Positions 33,510 through 47,364 of a stretch of DNA of 64,000 nucleotides are shown here, one piece after another. Within the stretch, counting starts at the first letter, position 1. Each line of letters starts with the position of its first letter. The notes beneath the pieces are model-generated. The model saw only the letters and a list, made by a program, of their open reading frames with translations. It did no database searches and had not been told where the DNA came from. The stretch comes from Cyanoderma ruficeps (taxonomy: Eukaryota > Chordata > Aves > Passeriformes > Timaliidae): contig VZDJ01004378.1 in the NCBI GenBank assembly GCA_008694505.1, positions 14,222,645 through 14,286,644 of the forward strand, read 5' to 3'. A program made the position numbers and the translations under genes.

Positions 33510-34400
33510 CACAAAGGCCATTGCAGTGGCAGAGATAAGCCTCCAAATCTTTGAAGGCAGAGAAAGCATCAAATATTAGTGGAGAATAGGAACTGAAGTA
33601 CCCATATTTAAAAGCAAGGACAAAAATGATCTGGGCAAGTGTAAGCCTATTAGTCTGACCTCTTCAGTTTGCAAGAGCTTTGAAAGCTTTGAAGAAAAAG
33701 ATAAATTAAAAGAAGGGAAGTAAATAGAACATAGGATAAAATGAAGCAGTGTTACTAAAGGTAGCTCATGACAGACTAACTCAACAGGTCTTTTTGATAA
33801 CTCATTTTCCAGACAAAGAAACGAAGTAGTTAAAATTTGCCTGGTTTTAGATACAGCATTTTCTACAGTGTCACTACAGAACTTCTACATTAAGCTAAAG
33901 ACACTGTGGATTACAAGAACTGAAAGGTGAATCCAGGTGCAATAACAGCATGGAGTAGTGAAAGGGAATATCAGGGATTAATAGAATTTCTGCTACAAGT
34001 TGGGAACTCATCATCTGAAACAACATATGTAAAAATAATTCATTTATTTAAGCTGATCACCAAAAGCACATCAGTATCAATATGACACAAGATGTCTGTG
34101 AAAAAGGCACATCATATACATTATTAAATTCTATATTTCTAACAAAGACACAGAAGGACAAGTATGAAGTTTCTTAAACTATCATTCAGAATAATCTATA
34201 CAATTCTGGCCAGTCATCTTTATGAAAGTGAAACTGAACCCACAGAAAATATGGAGACAGTCTTCCAGTCAGAGGATTAAAGTCTCTACCACAGGAGGAG
34301 TTTTAAAGAGCTTGGCTTGTGAAGCAAAGGAAAGGCTAAAGGGAAACAGAGAAATCAGAAAGGAAAAACACAGTATGGGAAAAAAAAACCATAAATCCAG
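33510..34400 (+). mobile_element. Ancient CR1-like LINE fragment (reverse-transcriptase region and beyond)
   Basis: Diverged plus-strand match to old CR1-type ORF2 as I remember it from reptile genomes. CCTATTAGTCTGACCTCTTC (PISLTS, normally RPISLTS) lies near 33645. ACTAAAGGTAGCTCATGACA lies near 33755. GTTTTAGATACAGCATTTTC at about 33845 reads LDTAFSTV, where an active element has LDFSKAFDTV. Further on, CAATTCTGGCCAGTCATCTT (about 34202) and AAAGAGCTTGGCTTGTGAAG (about 34305) match the end of ORF2. There are many frameshifts and stops; it is long dead. Confidence 0.75.
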
Positions 34401-34719
34401 GAGAAATGTATTAGATAATATCTTGCCAGCAGGCAGGATCAGGATATACAGCTCAGTGATTCCAGAGCCTTGTCTCTATATCAATACCATGATTCCTTTC
34501 TTGTACTCTGGTCCAGTAATACAAGAACTAGTTTTTTTCATGTAGAGAACTATAAGCAAGTCCTTTGCAAGTTTCATTAGTGAAGTGATTTCTTCTGTCA
34601 TTTCACTCTCCTCAGAAAAACTCCTAATGTTGCATTTCACAGTTAAAAAAAATGTGAGTGTTCTCACTAATTACCTGAACCCACTTTGTTCTCCATCCAA
34701 AAACTAACCATATTGATGA
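34401..34719. other. Intron sequence between ancient LINE and solo LTR
   Basis: No recognisable content. The LINE match fades at its left end. Confidence 0.5.
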
Positions 34720-34724
34720 ACATT

Positions 34725-35261
34725 TGTAGTGGTTTGAAAACAAACCAAGTGAGAGGCTCCAAGTCAGAAAATATAATTTAATAAGAAGAAAGAAAAAAAA
34801 AAAGGTAGAATAAAAATCAATCCAGTAATACAAAAGACCACTGACAGAGTCAGAATACAACCTGAACCGGGTGATGGAAGCAGTCCAGATAAGGTGGTCT
34901 TCCTGAAGCAGTGATCCTGTAGAAAGGTCTGGTACCTCTGGTCCTCTGGGAATCCAGTGGGTAAGGGCTGCCCAAATCCCACATTATATCCAAGTGAGAA
35001 TGCCTGGCTCCTCCCCCCTGGGCAGAGCATCTCACAGTGGGATGGTGAGTCATGCAGAAGAGTCTTTGATGGCCCATTAGCGAGAGATTGCTCCCGGAGG
35101 CAGTTATCTATGAGTCATACAGCAAGGCACCTGATGGGCCATTAACAGAAGATAGTCCAGGGGGAGGGGGTCTGGGAAACACTGCTTCAACAATTGGATT
35201 CAACAGTTTGTGAAGATGGTGATAGAATACTTTTGCATATTCTATACTACAACCCAGGACA
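34725..35261 (-). mobile_element. Solo LTR of an ERVL-like endogenous retrovirus, 5-bp target duplication
   Basis: A 537-bp element. On the minus strand it begins TGTCCTGGGTTGTAG and ends TTTCAAACCACTACA. It is bounded on both sides by the same 5 bases, ACATT (34720-34724 and 35262-35266), as expected for retroviral integration followed by LTR-LTR recombination. The minus orientation is supported by a variant polyadenylation signal ATTAAA (34777-34782) near the 3' end and a TATA-like GGATATAATG near 34985. It contains a diverged internal repeat (TGAGTCAT... followed by GATGG.CCATTA, twice, about 35046-35147). No retroviral genes are present. Confidence 0.88.
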
Positions 35262-35266
35262 ACATT

Positions 35267-38200
35267 TGATTATGACAAACATTCCTTCTTATTGTTTTAA
35301 CACCTTCAAGGCATAATTGCCATCTCTGTGCCATAAAATTTAAGGTGACCCAAAAAGTCACAGTACTATACTGGTGGATTATTCAGTACCAAAACTGCTG
35401 TTTGATTAACTTCAGTGAGTTAAAGTCAAACTGTTGAGCATGGGTGACTATTCCATAATTAAGACTCCCTCGCTTGATTTAGAACTCATTCTCTTTTCTA
35501 TCACTTATGTTTTAAATTTTAAATCTTCGTATTGTCATCTTTATTTTTAAACAATGATAACATGGAAATGTAAAACTGGCAAGCATAACAATTGTCAAGA
35601 TATGAAGAAGTTCCTGCAAGAGCAGAAACAAAGAAAATGTAGAAAATATGTAGAAAATATAGAGATGTAGAATCTAAAAATTATGCACTTTCAAGCGCAA
35701 GTGTTTTCAAATAACAGAAGAAATTATACCATTAGAAGTATTTTGAAAGTGCAGATACAGGAATTTTAAAATCTCTGTTGTTATTAGATCTATTTAAAGT
35801 GACTACCTTAAACATAAAATCTTTCAATCGATAGTGGAGGACTAATTCTTGGATTCTTATGTGGATATGAGTATGGGGGAAGGCCATTATAATATTACAT
35901 ATTCTTGCCAGACCTGAAATTTGTATGTTCAGATTTTTTTCCATGAATTTAACTGAATTTAAAATTTAACTGAAATTAAATTTTGTTTTTCTGAAGAATT
36001 CTTCTGGCAAATGAACAGGGAAAGATGAAATGAACATCTTCTGCAGATGAACAGGGAAGCAGGACTCAGACTAAGTTCTCCCCTGCTATTTTTGTGACAA
36101 TTATATCTGTCAATAGGCATAGGAGCACTTCTGACAAATAATAGTAGGTCTGAGCCTAATTTACGTTTTATACCTGACTCCTACACATTTAGGGCCACAC
36201 TTGAAAGTAAGGGTTCAAGTATATATAAAAATGACAGGTTGCTCAAATCACTGAAAACTATGAAGCTTGCTTGTGCAATGACCAAAATAGCTCTAACAGC
36301 TGACATAACACACTAAGAAGACAGGAGAGTTGTCAACTGGGAGTAAACCTAGTTGAAACACGGTTGGAACATGTTCCTTCACTCTTTTAATGTCAAGTTC
36401 TAACACATGCCCGTTTGTCACAGCCACCACAGGCACCACTTTCAAAGCAAAAAAAGTGAGATCAAAGTTAGACCACACTCATCCAAAACATGGATCTGGT
36501 ACATAATGCAAATCTCTATTCCTGAGCATATGCATAGAAAAAGACATTTTACACTCAGAGAGATGCTAAAGAAAGGCATCCAGGCTGCACAAACAACTTT
36601 AAGCCCCAGCTGGGAAGTAGAACACAAAGTCCAGCAGGTAACACAGATACAGTGCCTTGTACTCAGCAGAGGTATGCCTGCACAGAAGAAAATATGCATA
36701 TTCTACTCATAGAAATGAAAAAATGGCTTTTTCTCTCTGCACAGGACTTTATCAAATATTAGTGGGGTTTTGGCCCTGGCACATTATCTAGTCTGTTGCA
36801 CAGACTACAATAACTAATGCTATCTTTAGAATCATCCAATATACTAGACAATTCTGACTCTCGGTCTCTACTTCCTTGTCAGCATTCTAAAACAATAAGA
36901 TATTATCAATACCAGCTGATACTGAAAACAAAATTCAGGACATTCTTGTGATGGCTAGCTAGGAATGAATTCAACCAGGTCATTGGTTAATGATAGCTGA
37001 AGTATCTAAATGGCAGTTTTCCTTGAAAAATCCAATCAATTCCCCACCCCCTTTTCAAATATCATCTTTCAAAGGGTAACAGCAGCTATGTAAGAGTCAT
37101 ATGGAGCTTCAACCCTGATTTTCATCCAAGTGAGCCTACCTCAAGAAATAATGCATTCTTTTTGGCACATACTATGCCGACCTTGCAATGGCATTTTAGT
37201 ATGGCCAGGAGCTCATTAAATAACCAGTCATTACCAGCACTTCTTAAAAGTTCTATACCCGGCTTCCTGCTGCATGATATGTAATTTGAGATTTGTAGGT
37301 AGAGTATAACAGGAGAACGAATGACAAAACTAATCCATAAACAGTGGTTTTTTCCTCTAGTTCCCTGGACTCTTACCAGATGCATTTATGTCAGCATTTC
37401 AATTTGAAGCTGGACTTCAATTTTCAAACAAATTTTCACATTTTCTCCATTTACTATGGTCTGGATCACATCTGGATCACACACATTCTGGAATGATTCA
37501 CTGCAAATTAATCCCTTTTAGATGAAAACTAAGCAAAAGATGAGCCCGAGAGTGCACCTAATGCATTCCTACAGTTTAGGGGTGTTCCATTTGGGACACA
37601 AGGGCTAGTCAAAAACAACCTCCTCTGCTAAATTAATATAATGTGGACATCATTGGACCCCAGCAACAACAGTCTGGGTTTACAAAATCACTTCTGTAGG
37701 GATAAATTGTTTGCTAATGTAGATGCAACCCTGTAATCTCATGAGGAAGGAGATAAATATTATAATTATTTTATACTTGGATGAGATGCCCTTTTGGTTG
37801 TGATTAATCTGAAAGGCCTTTTCAGATCCTCAGAAAACCTCAATGGCATGTTGAAAGGAACCTGTCATTCAGGAGGCCCTCAAACAAGTTCTGATCTGCA
37901 TTTTAGGGCCATTATTCCTACTGTGACACCATAGCAAAAGCAAAAGACAGCTTGTGTACCAAAGTCAGGGAACAGTTACCTGCAGTACATCCCCCTAATT
38001 TAGAGCATAGAATTCAGAATAAATTACTTCAAATTACCCAGTGAATTGTTCCCTTTTGTGAAACAGCAAAACCCTTACCTTTTAATGCAATTAATGACAA
38101 GAGCTTTTCTGTCTTTTTTTCACAGAGAGTATTACCTACAACCCAAGCAAGTCTACTGTTAAGAAAAGCACAATTCATTGTAAAGCTGCCAAACTGGATG

Positions 38201-41200
38201 TTTTACTGGCTCCATACCTGCCATTTTCAGACATCAGATTATTGACAGTTTTACCCTGAGTCGGGTGGCCAAGCTACCAATAAAGACACTACTAAGATGA
38301 ATAGGTTGACCCTTTTAGGTGAACAACATACAGAAAATGGCCTGCTAAAATGGAAAACCTAATAAATTACTGACTGGCAGTGGGACAGGCACCTGCCAGC
38401 AAGGACCTGCCCTGCTCAGCACCTACATCCTCCAGCCCAGAGGGAAGGCACTGGCTTCATGTGGTCCTGGCAGACAGGACTTGAGTAAAGGACCGAGCCT
38501 AAGTACACTTCAGTTGACTTTATCCTTGTATTCCAGCCTAACAATGTGAAATGTCCTTGAATTGGGAGTTTATAAGAGTGAACTAAATTTGAATAGAGAT
38601 GATTTTTCTTCCTAATACACACTTGGCCCAGAAAATACTCAGATGTTACCATATTTACAACAGGTTCAAATGTTTCTAACAAATTCTGCATTTGCATTCT
38701 TATGCATGTTTAGTGGAACAACAAAAATTATTTACTTTTATTTGCATATTATTATTAAAGAGAGCTCTGTTATTATACTTTCATAACAATTACATTAGCA
38801 GCAACAGTATTAGAGACAAGGATATTCAGAATTTCATGCATCTTGCTTCTAAACAAGAGGTTACAGTCAGTGTTTGCAGTATTCATGATTAAAGAGAGGG
38901 TTGGTTTTTTCCTTTTCATTCTTCATTTTATAATAATTAATTTGAACTCTATAGGAACTCTACCAAGTAATGTCTAATTTTCTGCCAGTCAGTAATAATC
39001 TAAATTTGGTAACACACAAGAGCAATACAGTCAACTAGGATTCTTTAATACTGTCTCAGAAAGGCATTTTGTATGAGTCTATTAATAAGAGAACATTACT
39101 CTCTAAATGTGCAAGACCTGAAGAGGATCTTTAGGTAAGAAATAGAATTATCTAGTATGACATAGGAATGGCCATAAATGAAAGACATCAGAAAATTACC
39201 AAAACTTCTAAAGATAAGGTTTAGAACGCTGTTTCAATGGAATGATGACTGAATTTTAATGCAAGAGCACAGACATAATACCATTCATATATTACTTACT
39301 AAGAAAAAAAATGGTGTAATAATATTTCCATATCATTTCAGTCACAAATATAGCTATTGCAGTGCCATCACCATTAAAGGAAATGATTATGAGTTTGCCA
39401 GACTTGCAGGAGACTATATGTATGATACTGAGTTCAACAGTTCATCATATATTCTTTTAATTTTGGAAAATCACCACAGCTTTCAAAATTTAAAGAGAAG
39501 CAAAATGCAATCTAAGCCAAAGCATATTTCCTTCTGCATCCGTTAATTTTATTTCATTTTAACAGCTATCTACCTCGCGCTTCCCAAAATCCTTGCCCGT
39601 TAAGGGTGAAAGCTCTTCTTACACTACTGATTCAAGAAAGGACATTCTCTGCTTTCATATTGCTCCTTGCATAATTTGCAGTTGCAGCTGCCAAAAATGG
39701 GACTCCATTGCACAGTGAATGAAGCACAGTATCCCCTCTGTTTCTCTGGAGTCTTTGATATTTAGTGTCTCTTTGAAAGCTCCCAAAGTCCAATAATTAG
39801 ACAAAAACTTCAATCGTAATTATCCTTTGCAGTTTCACAGAAAATGGGATTTCTAAAAGTAATGAAACAAAAGGATCCATTTTCATAAAGCCTTAAGAAC
39901 TTTTAAAAGATGAACCTAAATTTCCAGACAATCAGATTTGGCAAATATTGCCAAATTTTTGGTTTGGAAATAATCAGTGGAGTCATATGTTCATTTTATG
40001 CTTCTTTTTCCAAATTATCGACAGATGCTGTATGGAAATTTATTCTGGATACCTATATTAAGTACAATAAATTCACTTATACTATTGTTCATGTTTAATT
40101 AATATAAATGCAGGAATATAAACAATTTGCAGAAAATAAGTCACAAATTCTGGAAAGGGGAATTTTCTCATAACTCCCTTATGTAAGCTTTGAAATTTCA
40201 GAGAAAAATAAAATTGATATTTCAAGGTGAAGGTGTGTTAGTGGTTTAAAAAATCCTACCTAAATGATGAAAATTACTTACTACAGGAATGCATATATTT
40301 AACAAAAGCTACTAAGATAAATGGAAGCAAAAGTCAATTAAGACTGATCCTTCTGTTTTGGATTTTTTTCTGTTTCTTTTAATAGGTAATAGTATGTGCC
40401 CCTTTCTCTTTTACTAGTATCACAGCAATGCATTCACATCTCAGAAATAAATCTGCAAACAAGAAGAGCCACGAATCTGTAAAGCTATTGTCTTCAGATA
40501 TTTCCAGTGGCTGGCTTGCTCCTGTATGTCTAGTCTAATATATTTTATTTGACGGTGGCAATTCGTGTTTCTTCAACAGAAAAAGAAGGATTAAAATCTA
40601 GTCGAAAGAGTCTAGAGGACACTTCTCTGCAGACTGAGAGCAGTGTCCTTTCCAATCCTATGTTTCCATTTTATTTCACCTAAGATAGCAAAGGGTTTAT
40701 GAACTTAAACTCTCTGCCATGACCTCAAAGTTTAGCAGTCATCTCAAACTATTTGTCATCTCATTAACTGCAAGATGTGCAAAGTATTTACATGAGCAAA
40801 CAATGGAATGAAATGGGAAAGCAATTCACCCAATATATATCGTTCCCATAAATATAAACTGCTATATATTTCCAGTGCACTGTCAACCAGATTAAGCTCA
40901 TCAAATACCAATTCTTTGCTCAGCTATAATGAAAATCTTTTACGTGAGGTAAAAGATAAATGGGACATTTCTCATGATGGCTGTAATTCAAAAATACTCA
41001 TCTACAGGCAATGTAAGAAAAAAAAGTTAGTCTGAGCCTCACCATAAGTCGTTGGGGTTTTTTTCTATTGTGGCCTGTTCCTCAAAGTATTCTATTTGTC
41101 AAATACTAATTAAAAATGAAAATGCTATGTTTTATTATTGCTTGAGTGATGCCAGTAGGTATATATGAATTAATAATCTGAAAAGCATGGATGGATGAGA

Positions 41201-44200
41201 TGAAGCCCACTCAATGGAGTCCTTTACTTATCCAGCAAGAGTATATTAAAGAGCTGCCATTTCTTCTTTTCACATAGTTATGACAACTATTTCCTCCTGG
41301 CAGAGCAGCACCGATTGCGCACTTATCACAGATATTGAAGTGTGTTTGTTTGAGAGCATTTGTTCATTCTAATCTTCCTCCATGCAGAGTTCTCCACTCA
41401 AATTATTGTTCATAGTATTCTCTAAGGCACTGGTTCTGGAAATAGAATACCCAAACGAGATTTAGAAACAAGTCTATCCTTCAACATAATCTTCCAGAAT
41501 ATCTGAAGTCCTGACATACCCTTAAAAGGTATTCTGTGTTTGTTAGCTTGCTTTATTACAGGAAAAAGCAGAAATGACATTTCACCTGGAAAAAGCTCTG
41601 TTATTTCAAAAACTGGAACAGTAGTCTATTGTGTTCTTGTGCTGGCCTTAATCTAACATCAGAGAACTGCTAAAATTTCTGCATTTCTTGCTGTCCTCTA
41701 AAAATAATTTTTAAAAATCTAAACCAAAACCCAGAAAAATAATCTGGATATAAGAGCCCATAATATGCAGATTTATATGCTTTACAGCTTTTTAAACCCT
41801 TGAAATAAGAACTTTGCTTTTCTAATCAGAATTTAACTCTGGTTGCTCTAAAATTCATCACTAAAATTGTATTCCATTTGAGAGTGTTTGATGAGTATCA
41901 AGAGTTTTGATTAACCTGGTAGCCAGATGGTGACTCTTGGTCTGAGGTTTGGTCTAACATTGCTGGAGTTTAGCTTTTGTTCTTAATAGGTATGGCAAAT
42001 ATTGTATCCTGACACTACTGTATTTTAGCATATTTAATTGCCAAGTTCACGAGAAACCAACCCACTGCTTTTCCCAAACAGATGGTAGAAGTTGATTTTA
42101 AAACTGTAGTGAGACTTGTTTTCCAAAATGCTTGCATAGCTTTATGAAATCTAATTGCTGTTCGGTATGCACAGGAATATCCGCTCATGAGCATGTAGGC
42201 AGTTAAGGCCAAGTATGCAAGGTGTTGAGCTCTCTAACCTGGAACTCTGCACCGGGAAAAGTTTTCGTACTTACAACTCGGCAACATGTTCCAGTTTCTG
42301 TGGAACTGGGGTTACACCTTCAGTTCCTGGGAGACACAAGATCTTAATAAACACCAGTGTCCATTTTGGACATTATTTACCCTTTCATTATATACCTGCT
42401 CTTATATTAGTTTTAAATGTGGGCAATTTACAGCTGAACAAGTCAGATAGGCATATAATAAAAAGTAGTTTTTAAATGAATTCTACTTTTATTTCCAAGC
42501 TAAATCTACAGGTGCTGCAAAATCAAAAGTGATTTAGAACAATGGTATAAAAATTAAGAGTTTTCATGAACTCTTCTTGGCAAATAAGAAATATGAAAAC
42601 AACAGTAGGTAACATAGGTCAGAAATGTAGGTCCTAATATCTCCCAGCAGCCTTTGAAGTTCAAATCTGGGTCTGAACCCAAAGCCTCACCAATCATTAA
42701 AACTGCAATATTTGAGAATAACTTGTGTGCAAATAAGGAAAGAAACTAAAAAGCAGCAAAACCACCTCCTGACAACCCACACATAACACAGGAATACAGC
42801 TTGGGACATGAATTGGAACATCCTGTCTGCTCCGATGTGACCTCAGAGCTCTGTCCTGCAGCAAAGGGAGCTCCTGCCCCCCCACCCAGTCATGGCAGCA
42901 GCAGCCACAGCCCATGAAATGTGCTTTGCTGGAAAACAATTGCCAGAAGCAAAATGCACTGCCAACAGCCTCCTAAACCTCCCCTCACCTCAAAGGACTT
43001 GGCCCATATATTTTATAAGAGAAAGTATTAAATACAATTGTTTCACATAAGTACAATCCCATTCACGCTGAAGCCACTATAAATGCCCACAACTTTTGCA
43101 CCGTGCTCAGCACAGTACTAACTCCAGCAGCAGATGTCCAGAAAAATAAACCAGAGCTACAACAAATAGTGTCCAACTAACATGAAATCCTACCAACAAC
43201 TGAACCATCAAATTAGCTGGTCACTGATATTAATTGGGATCTTTGAATACCACAAAATATTATTCATTTGTACAGTGAAAGTCTGATTCCGTACGTTGTT
43301 ACACAAAGACTAGGATAGAATAAATATAATGGATTAATGAATAATATGAGAGAATGAATAGTGTGCATTATGCTGTGGGAACATAATGATGTGCCATTAA
43401 ATAGATCAGCTATTATGCTTCCTAGATTTCAATAATGTAGTTAAGGAAGAGCAAATAGGGCAAAAAGAAGGAGTGAAAGGAATGTAATGTTGTTATTAAA
43501 AATGTGTGCCTAAGGACCTTATGTGTATACTCCCTCACAATTTAATCTGATTAACAAAATGTAATAATTTTCAGTTCAGTACTACTTATGGGGGAAAAAA
43601 AAGGAGTTTTCATCCTATATAAGATTTTTGTATAAAATACTTCTCAGCTCAAGATAGCTAACAAGTTAGCTATTAGAGAGCCTGCATAATTTTATGACAC
43701 AAGGTAGGGCTTATCACACATTTCATATCTAGACTATAATGTAAAAAATTGTATCCAGTTGCTGGGCTTGACTGACTGGAACTAAACATGGTGGGAATAA
43801 AATGCACATTCTTTTCCAAATGCAAGAAGAAAGGATGTTCTCATTAAAATGATTTGCTGATATGACTTAAAACAATTTATTTAATCTTCACCTTTTTTAT
43901 GTAAATATCCTTCAACTGAGAATTTAAAAAGTATAATTTAAAATAGATTTTGTAAGTATAATGAGATGCTCTGTCAGATGGGAAGACAAATTAAAAGTGC
44001 AATTCACACTGTTATAGCAGCACTGCCACCACGGAGCTACTAATCTTTTGCACAATGCTCACAGTAGAATGTACTCCAGTCTCTGTAGGGCACGTGATTA
44101 TAGACTTGCAGGGAGACTGGGATTTAAATTATTCATCAATGTGGATTTCCTTTTGCAGAAAAATTAGTGTGCCACATAAATAGCAAAAGTGTTAATTCTT

Positions 44201-45881
44201 GGCCTTTTGCAAATTAACTGCCTGGTAACAGCATCTGCTATTATGGGCTAGTTTCCCTTGCAGTTACAATAGCAATATTCTTTCAAACTGAAAGCTGTAT
44301 ACAAAATAATGTAAAATACCCTTACATGTCCAGAATGCATTAGGTTCTGTATGTGCAAACAGCCATGCATAAGCCAGTCAAAGATCTGATGAATGCCAGA
44401 ATATGGCCATAACCTCTATGTCCAGAGAACAATACCATCATAGCTACAGCATGCCTTTACATATGAACATCCAGAGGGAATAGGATATCAAAATAACTTT
44501 CCTGAAAAAGACTTGCAGTTTTCAAGACTGTCAGGTATGGATTTCCAGTGAAGTGATATGTAATTTCATCCATCTATTAACCACAGTATAACAGTATAAA
44601 CTCATTATTTACAAAGTCAAACTTCATTGACATCTAGTATTATTGAACTTCCACACAAGTGGTACCTGCTCCACTTGGGCAGCAGAGGTCGGCAATGTTT
44701 GTGATATGTCGGATCTATCAGCATTTCAGTGGAGCAATACCAGAAGTTGGTTTCTTCTACATTTGAGGGAACTGTCACAAAACTTTCAACCTATGAGATA
44801 GATTTAAATAACCTATTCCTAGCAGCTTCACTGAAGGTATTCATTGGGCACAAAGATAAGCAGGTGCCTAAAGTTTGACCATTAGAAAAAAAAGGTAGAA
44901 CAAATTAATGCAAGGAAAGTCTTTGCTCCTTTCTTTGTGCCTAGAATGGTACTTCGGACTTGGGGCTCAAAAATTGTAACCAACAAGAAATTATAAAAAA
45001 TGAAAAGTTTCACATAAAAACACTTTCAACAGTTACTTCCAAAAAAAGCAAACATCCTTGATTTTAATACATAATTTAATTCACTGCTTCTGCCTTAAGA
45101 ATGAAACAGTCAAAAGTAAGTCTAGTCAAAAGTAAGAACTAGTATCAAGAAGGAAAGTATCAAACTCCGCGAAATCTGGGTGAAATGTCAACATTAAAAT
45201 TAGAGGAAAAATAATCAAAGACACCACCTAAATAATTAAGTGCAAAGAAATGCATACAGGTTGATACTGGGCCAAAACACACCATCTCCAGTTCAAAATG
45301 TGAAATGTCTACCTCTGAATCCTGAAAAGTAAACAAAAATATAACTTCTGCCTAGACTTCAGGCACACAGAAATCAAAGCTGTCCATAATGAGACACAAC
45401 ATGCAAGTTTTTCTATTACATCAGATTTCAGTTCACAGTTCTGAGAACTCACATGACAATATTTTGGTCTTACAGGACAAATTGCATTCTCATTTTAGTA
45501 TAGTTTTTTAGGTATTGCAGCAAGCCTGCAATGGAACTTTAATGCATGTGGATCTGTCCTATGTCTGGCCAGTAAAACCAAACATTTCAGTTAATCTTGA
45601 CCATTCTCTCCAGGAAGGCCAAAACACCTACACACAAAAAAAATTTGGGAACACAATCCAGTATCCCCAGAAATGCAGTTAAACCTGGTCAGCCTCCTCT
45701 CTTGCCATCTGAAGGACACTCAGAGAATATGCAGACCATACAGGACTCTTGTTGTTTTCTCATGGCTCTCAATGGAGGCAACCTGGAACATAATACTATA
45801 TTTCCCATAATAATGATCCCAATACAAATGCTTACAGCTCAAGGAGATCTGTCTACAGGAGCTGAAAATATAATTTGGCAC
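35267..45881. other. Long stretch without recognisable repeats or genes
   Basis: About 10.6 kb of AT-rich sequence with only chance open frames. It contains a small 9-bp palindrome at 43654-43673 and a GC-richer patch at about 42830-42930. The part at about 43980-44400 is rich in homeobox- and POU-like AT motifs (see findings). Confidence 0.5.
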
Positions 45882-47364
45882 TGTTATGGCTTAACACAAT
45901 TTGGGTTTTAGCTAAATAGGAATATGGAATATTGCCATGTCAGGACCTTGGAATTGTTTTGGAAAGGACAGGGACTTACCAGAAGCCAATTCTTAGCCAC
46001 TGGCATATGGCTTGACCACTGAGAAAGCTGAATGTGACTTTTGGTAGCACCCATATAAAGCCAAGATTCTGTTTGAGCTGGCCTTTTTCCTTCCAGCCAG
46101 TGCAGCAGGTAACACCAGCTATGTGGCACCCAGAGGGGCCAGGCCCCACTGGGCTGGTGGGCATGGCTGGGCCCAGTGGCAGCAGGCAGCAGAGGAGGGG
46201 AGGAAAAGCCCCGGATACCAACATCTAATGAGTTTTAAGCTTGCCCTGGCAGCTGCCCGTGCCATCTCCCACCCCAAGCCCCAGGAAGCAGCTCTGAGTG
46301 GGCCCATGCCATGAGATCGAGGGGTGGAGGGAAAGGCATCCTCCAGCCTCCCCCATCAGCACGGCTTTGAGTTTCCACAGCCGTGCAGCCTAGGGCCACA
46401 GCCCGGCAGAGATCACACGATCATTGCAGGCCTGGGCAGATTTAACTCTTTTCTAGCACAGATGAAAATTTCCAAAGCCCTAACCTTCTTGAGGGAAAGG
46501 TCAGAGTGGGAGATCTTTAAAGAGACAGTATGAAGATACCAGGGTCAGTGAAAGAGAAGTTGTATCCTAAGTGAGGAACAGATGATAAGTTGCCTTGGTC
46601 CTAGGCTGAAAATCTCCTATGAGTTGTGGTAACAGACTGTAATATAGATGCAAGAGTATTCCTTTAAATCGTGGACAATATGAATTGGGGAGATGATTAC
46701 TTGAATTTGTGGATTTTGAGCAAAGGTATCTGTGATTTACTGAGAGAATATTGAATTAAAAAATGTGATCTGGTGATCCCATGAGATATTTGAACACAGA
46801 GAGAGATGAGAAGAGGCCCTCTGCGCCAGTGAAGAAGTGAGAACATATCTCTGTTACCTGAGATGAAGAATCCTTTGTCTTTGAAGTTTCATCTTTAAAG
46901 GTGACACCCCAGTATGTGTGAGTCCACAGCCCATATGTAGTCACAGGAAAGGCTACGTGATATGGGAGGTCCACAACTGCTGAAGTTCCTGGATGGGCTG
47001 CCTCTGTGAGAGTTGGAAGCCACAAGCAGACTGTTTCTCTTGTGGAAAGTTACCAGAACAAATCAATAGAGACTTCTCTCTCTCAAAAGACTGAATGAAA
47101 GACTATTTCATAGGTGGTACTGACCTAGAGCTCTGAGTTTTGCCTCTTTTCATTGTTTGTGGGAAAGTTAACACTTTGTGGTGGAAGGAAAAGTGTTTGG
47201 GAAGTTTCATTTTTTGATCCTTATTTTACTTCCTTTTTTATCTGTTAATAAATCTATTTGTTTATCTTTAAGCTCGGGCCTGCTTTGCTTCTCCTGATCC
47301 TATCTCACAGGGGGAAAAAGAAAGTAAACACTCGGTACACAGTAAAAGAGAGTAAACCACTACA
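45882..47364 (+). mobile_element. Long solo LTR of an ERVL-like endogenous retrovirus
   Basis: The left edge TGTTATGGCTTAACAC is an imperfect inverted complement of the right edge AGTAAACCACTACA, giving TG...CA ends about 1483 bp apart. In plus orientation there is TATAAA at 46054-46059 and AATAAA at 47247-47252, followed by a typical U5-like tail (AAGCTCGGGCCTGCTTTGCT). The right end AAACCACTACA is the same terminus as in the LTR at 34725-35261. Between about 46080 and 46400 lies the most GC-rich sequence of the window. No gag, pol or env is recognisable, and I could not define a target duplication. Confidence 0.78.

Noticed and set aside
46034..46314. Overlapping open frames on both strands in the GC-rich part of an LTR
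   Set aside because: They lie inside the solo LTR at 45882-47364. GC-rich sequence has few stops, and no retroviral or host protein is recognisable.
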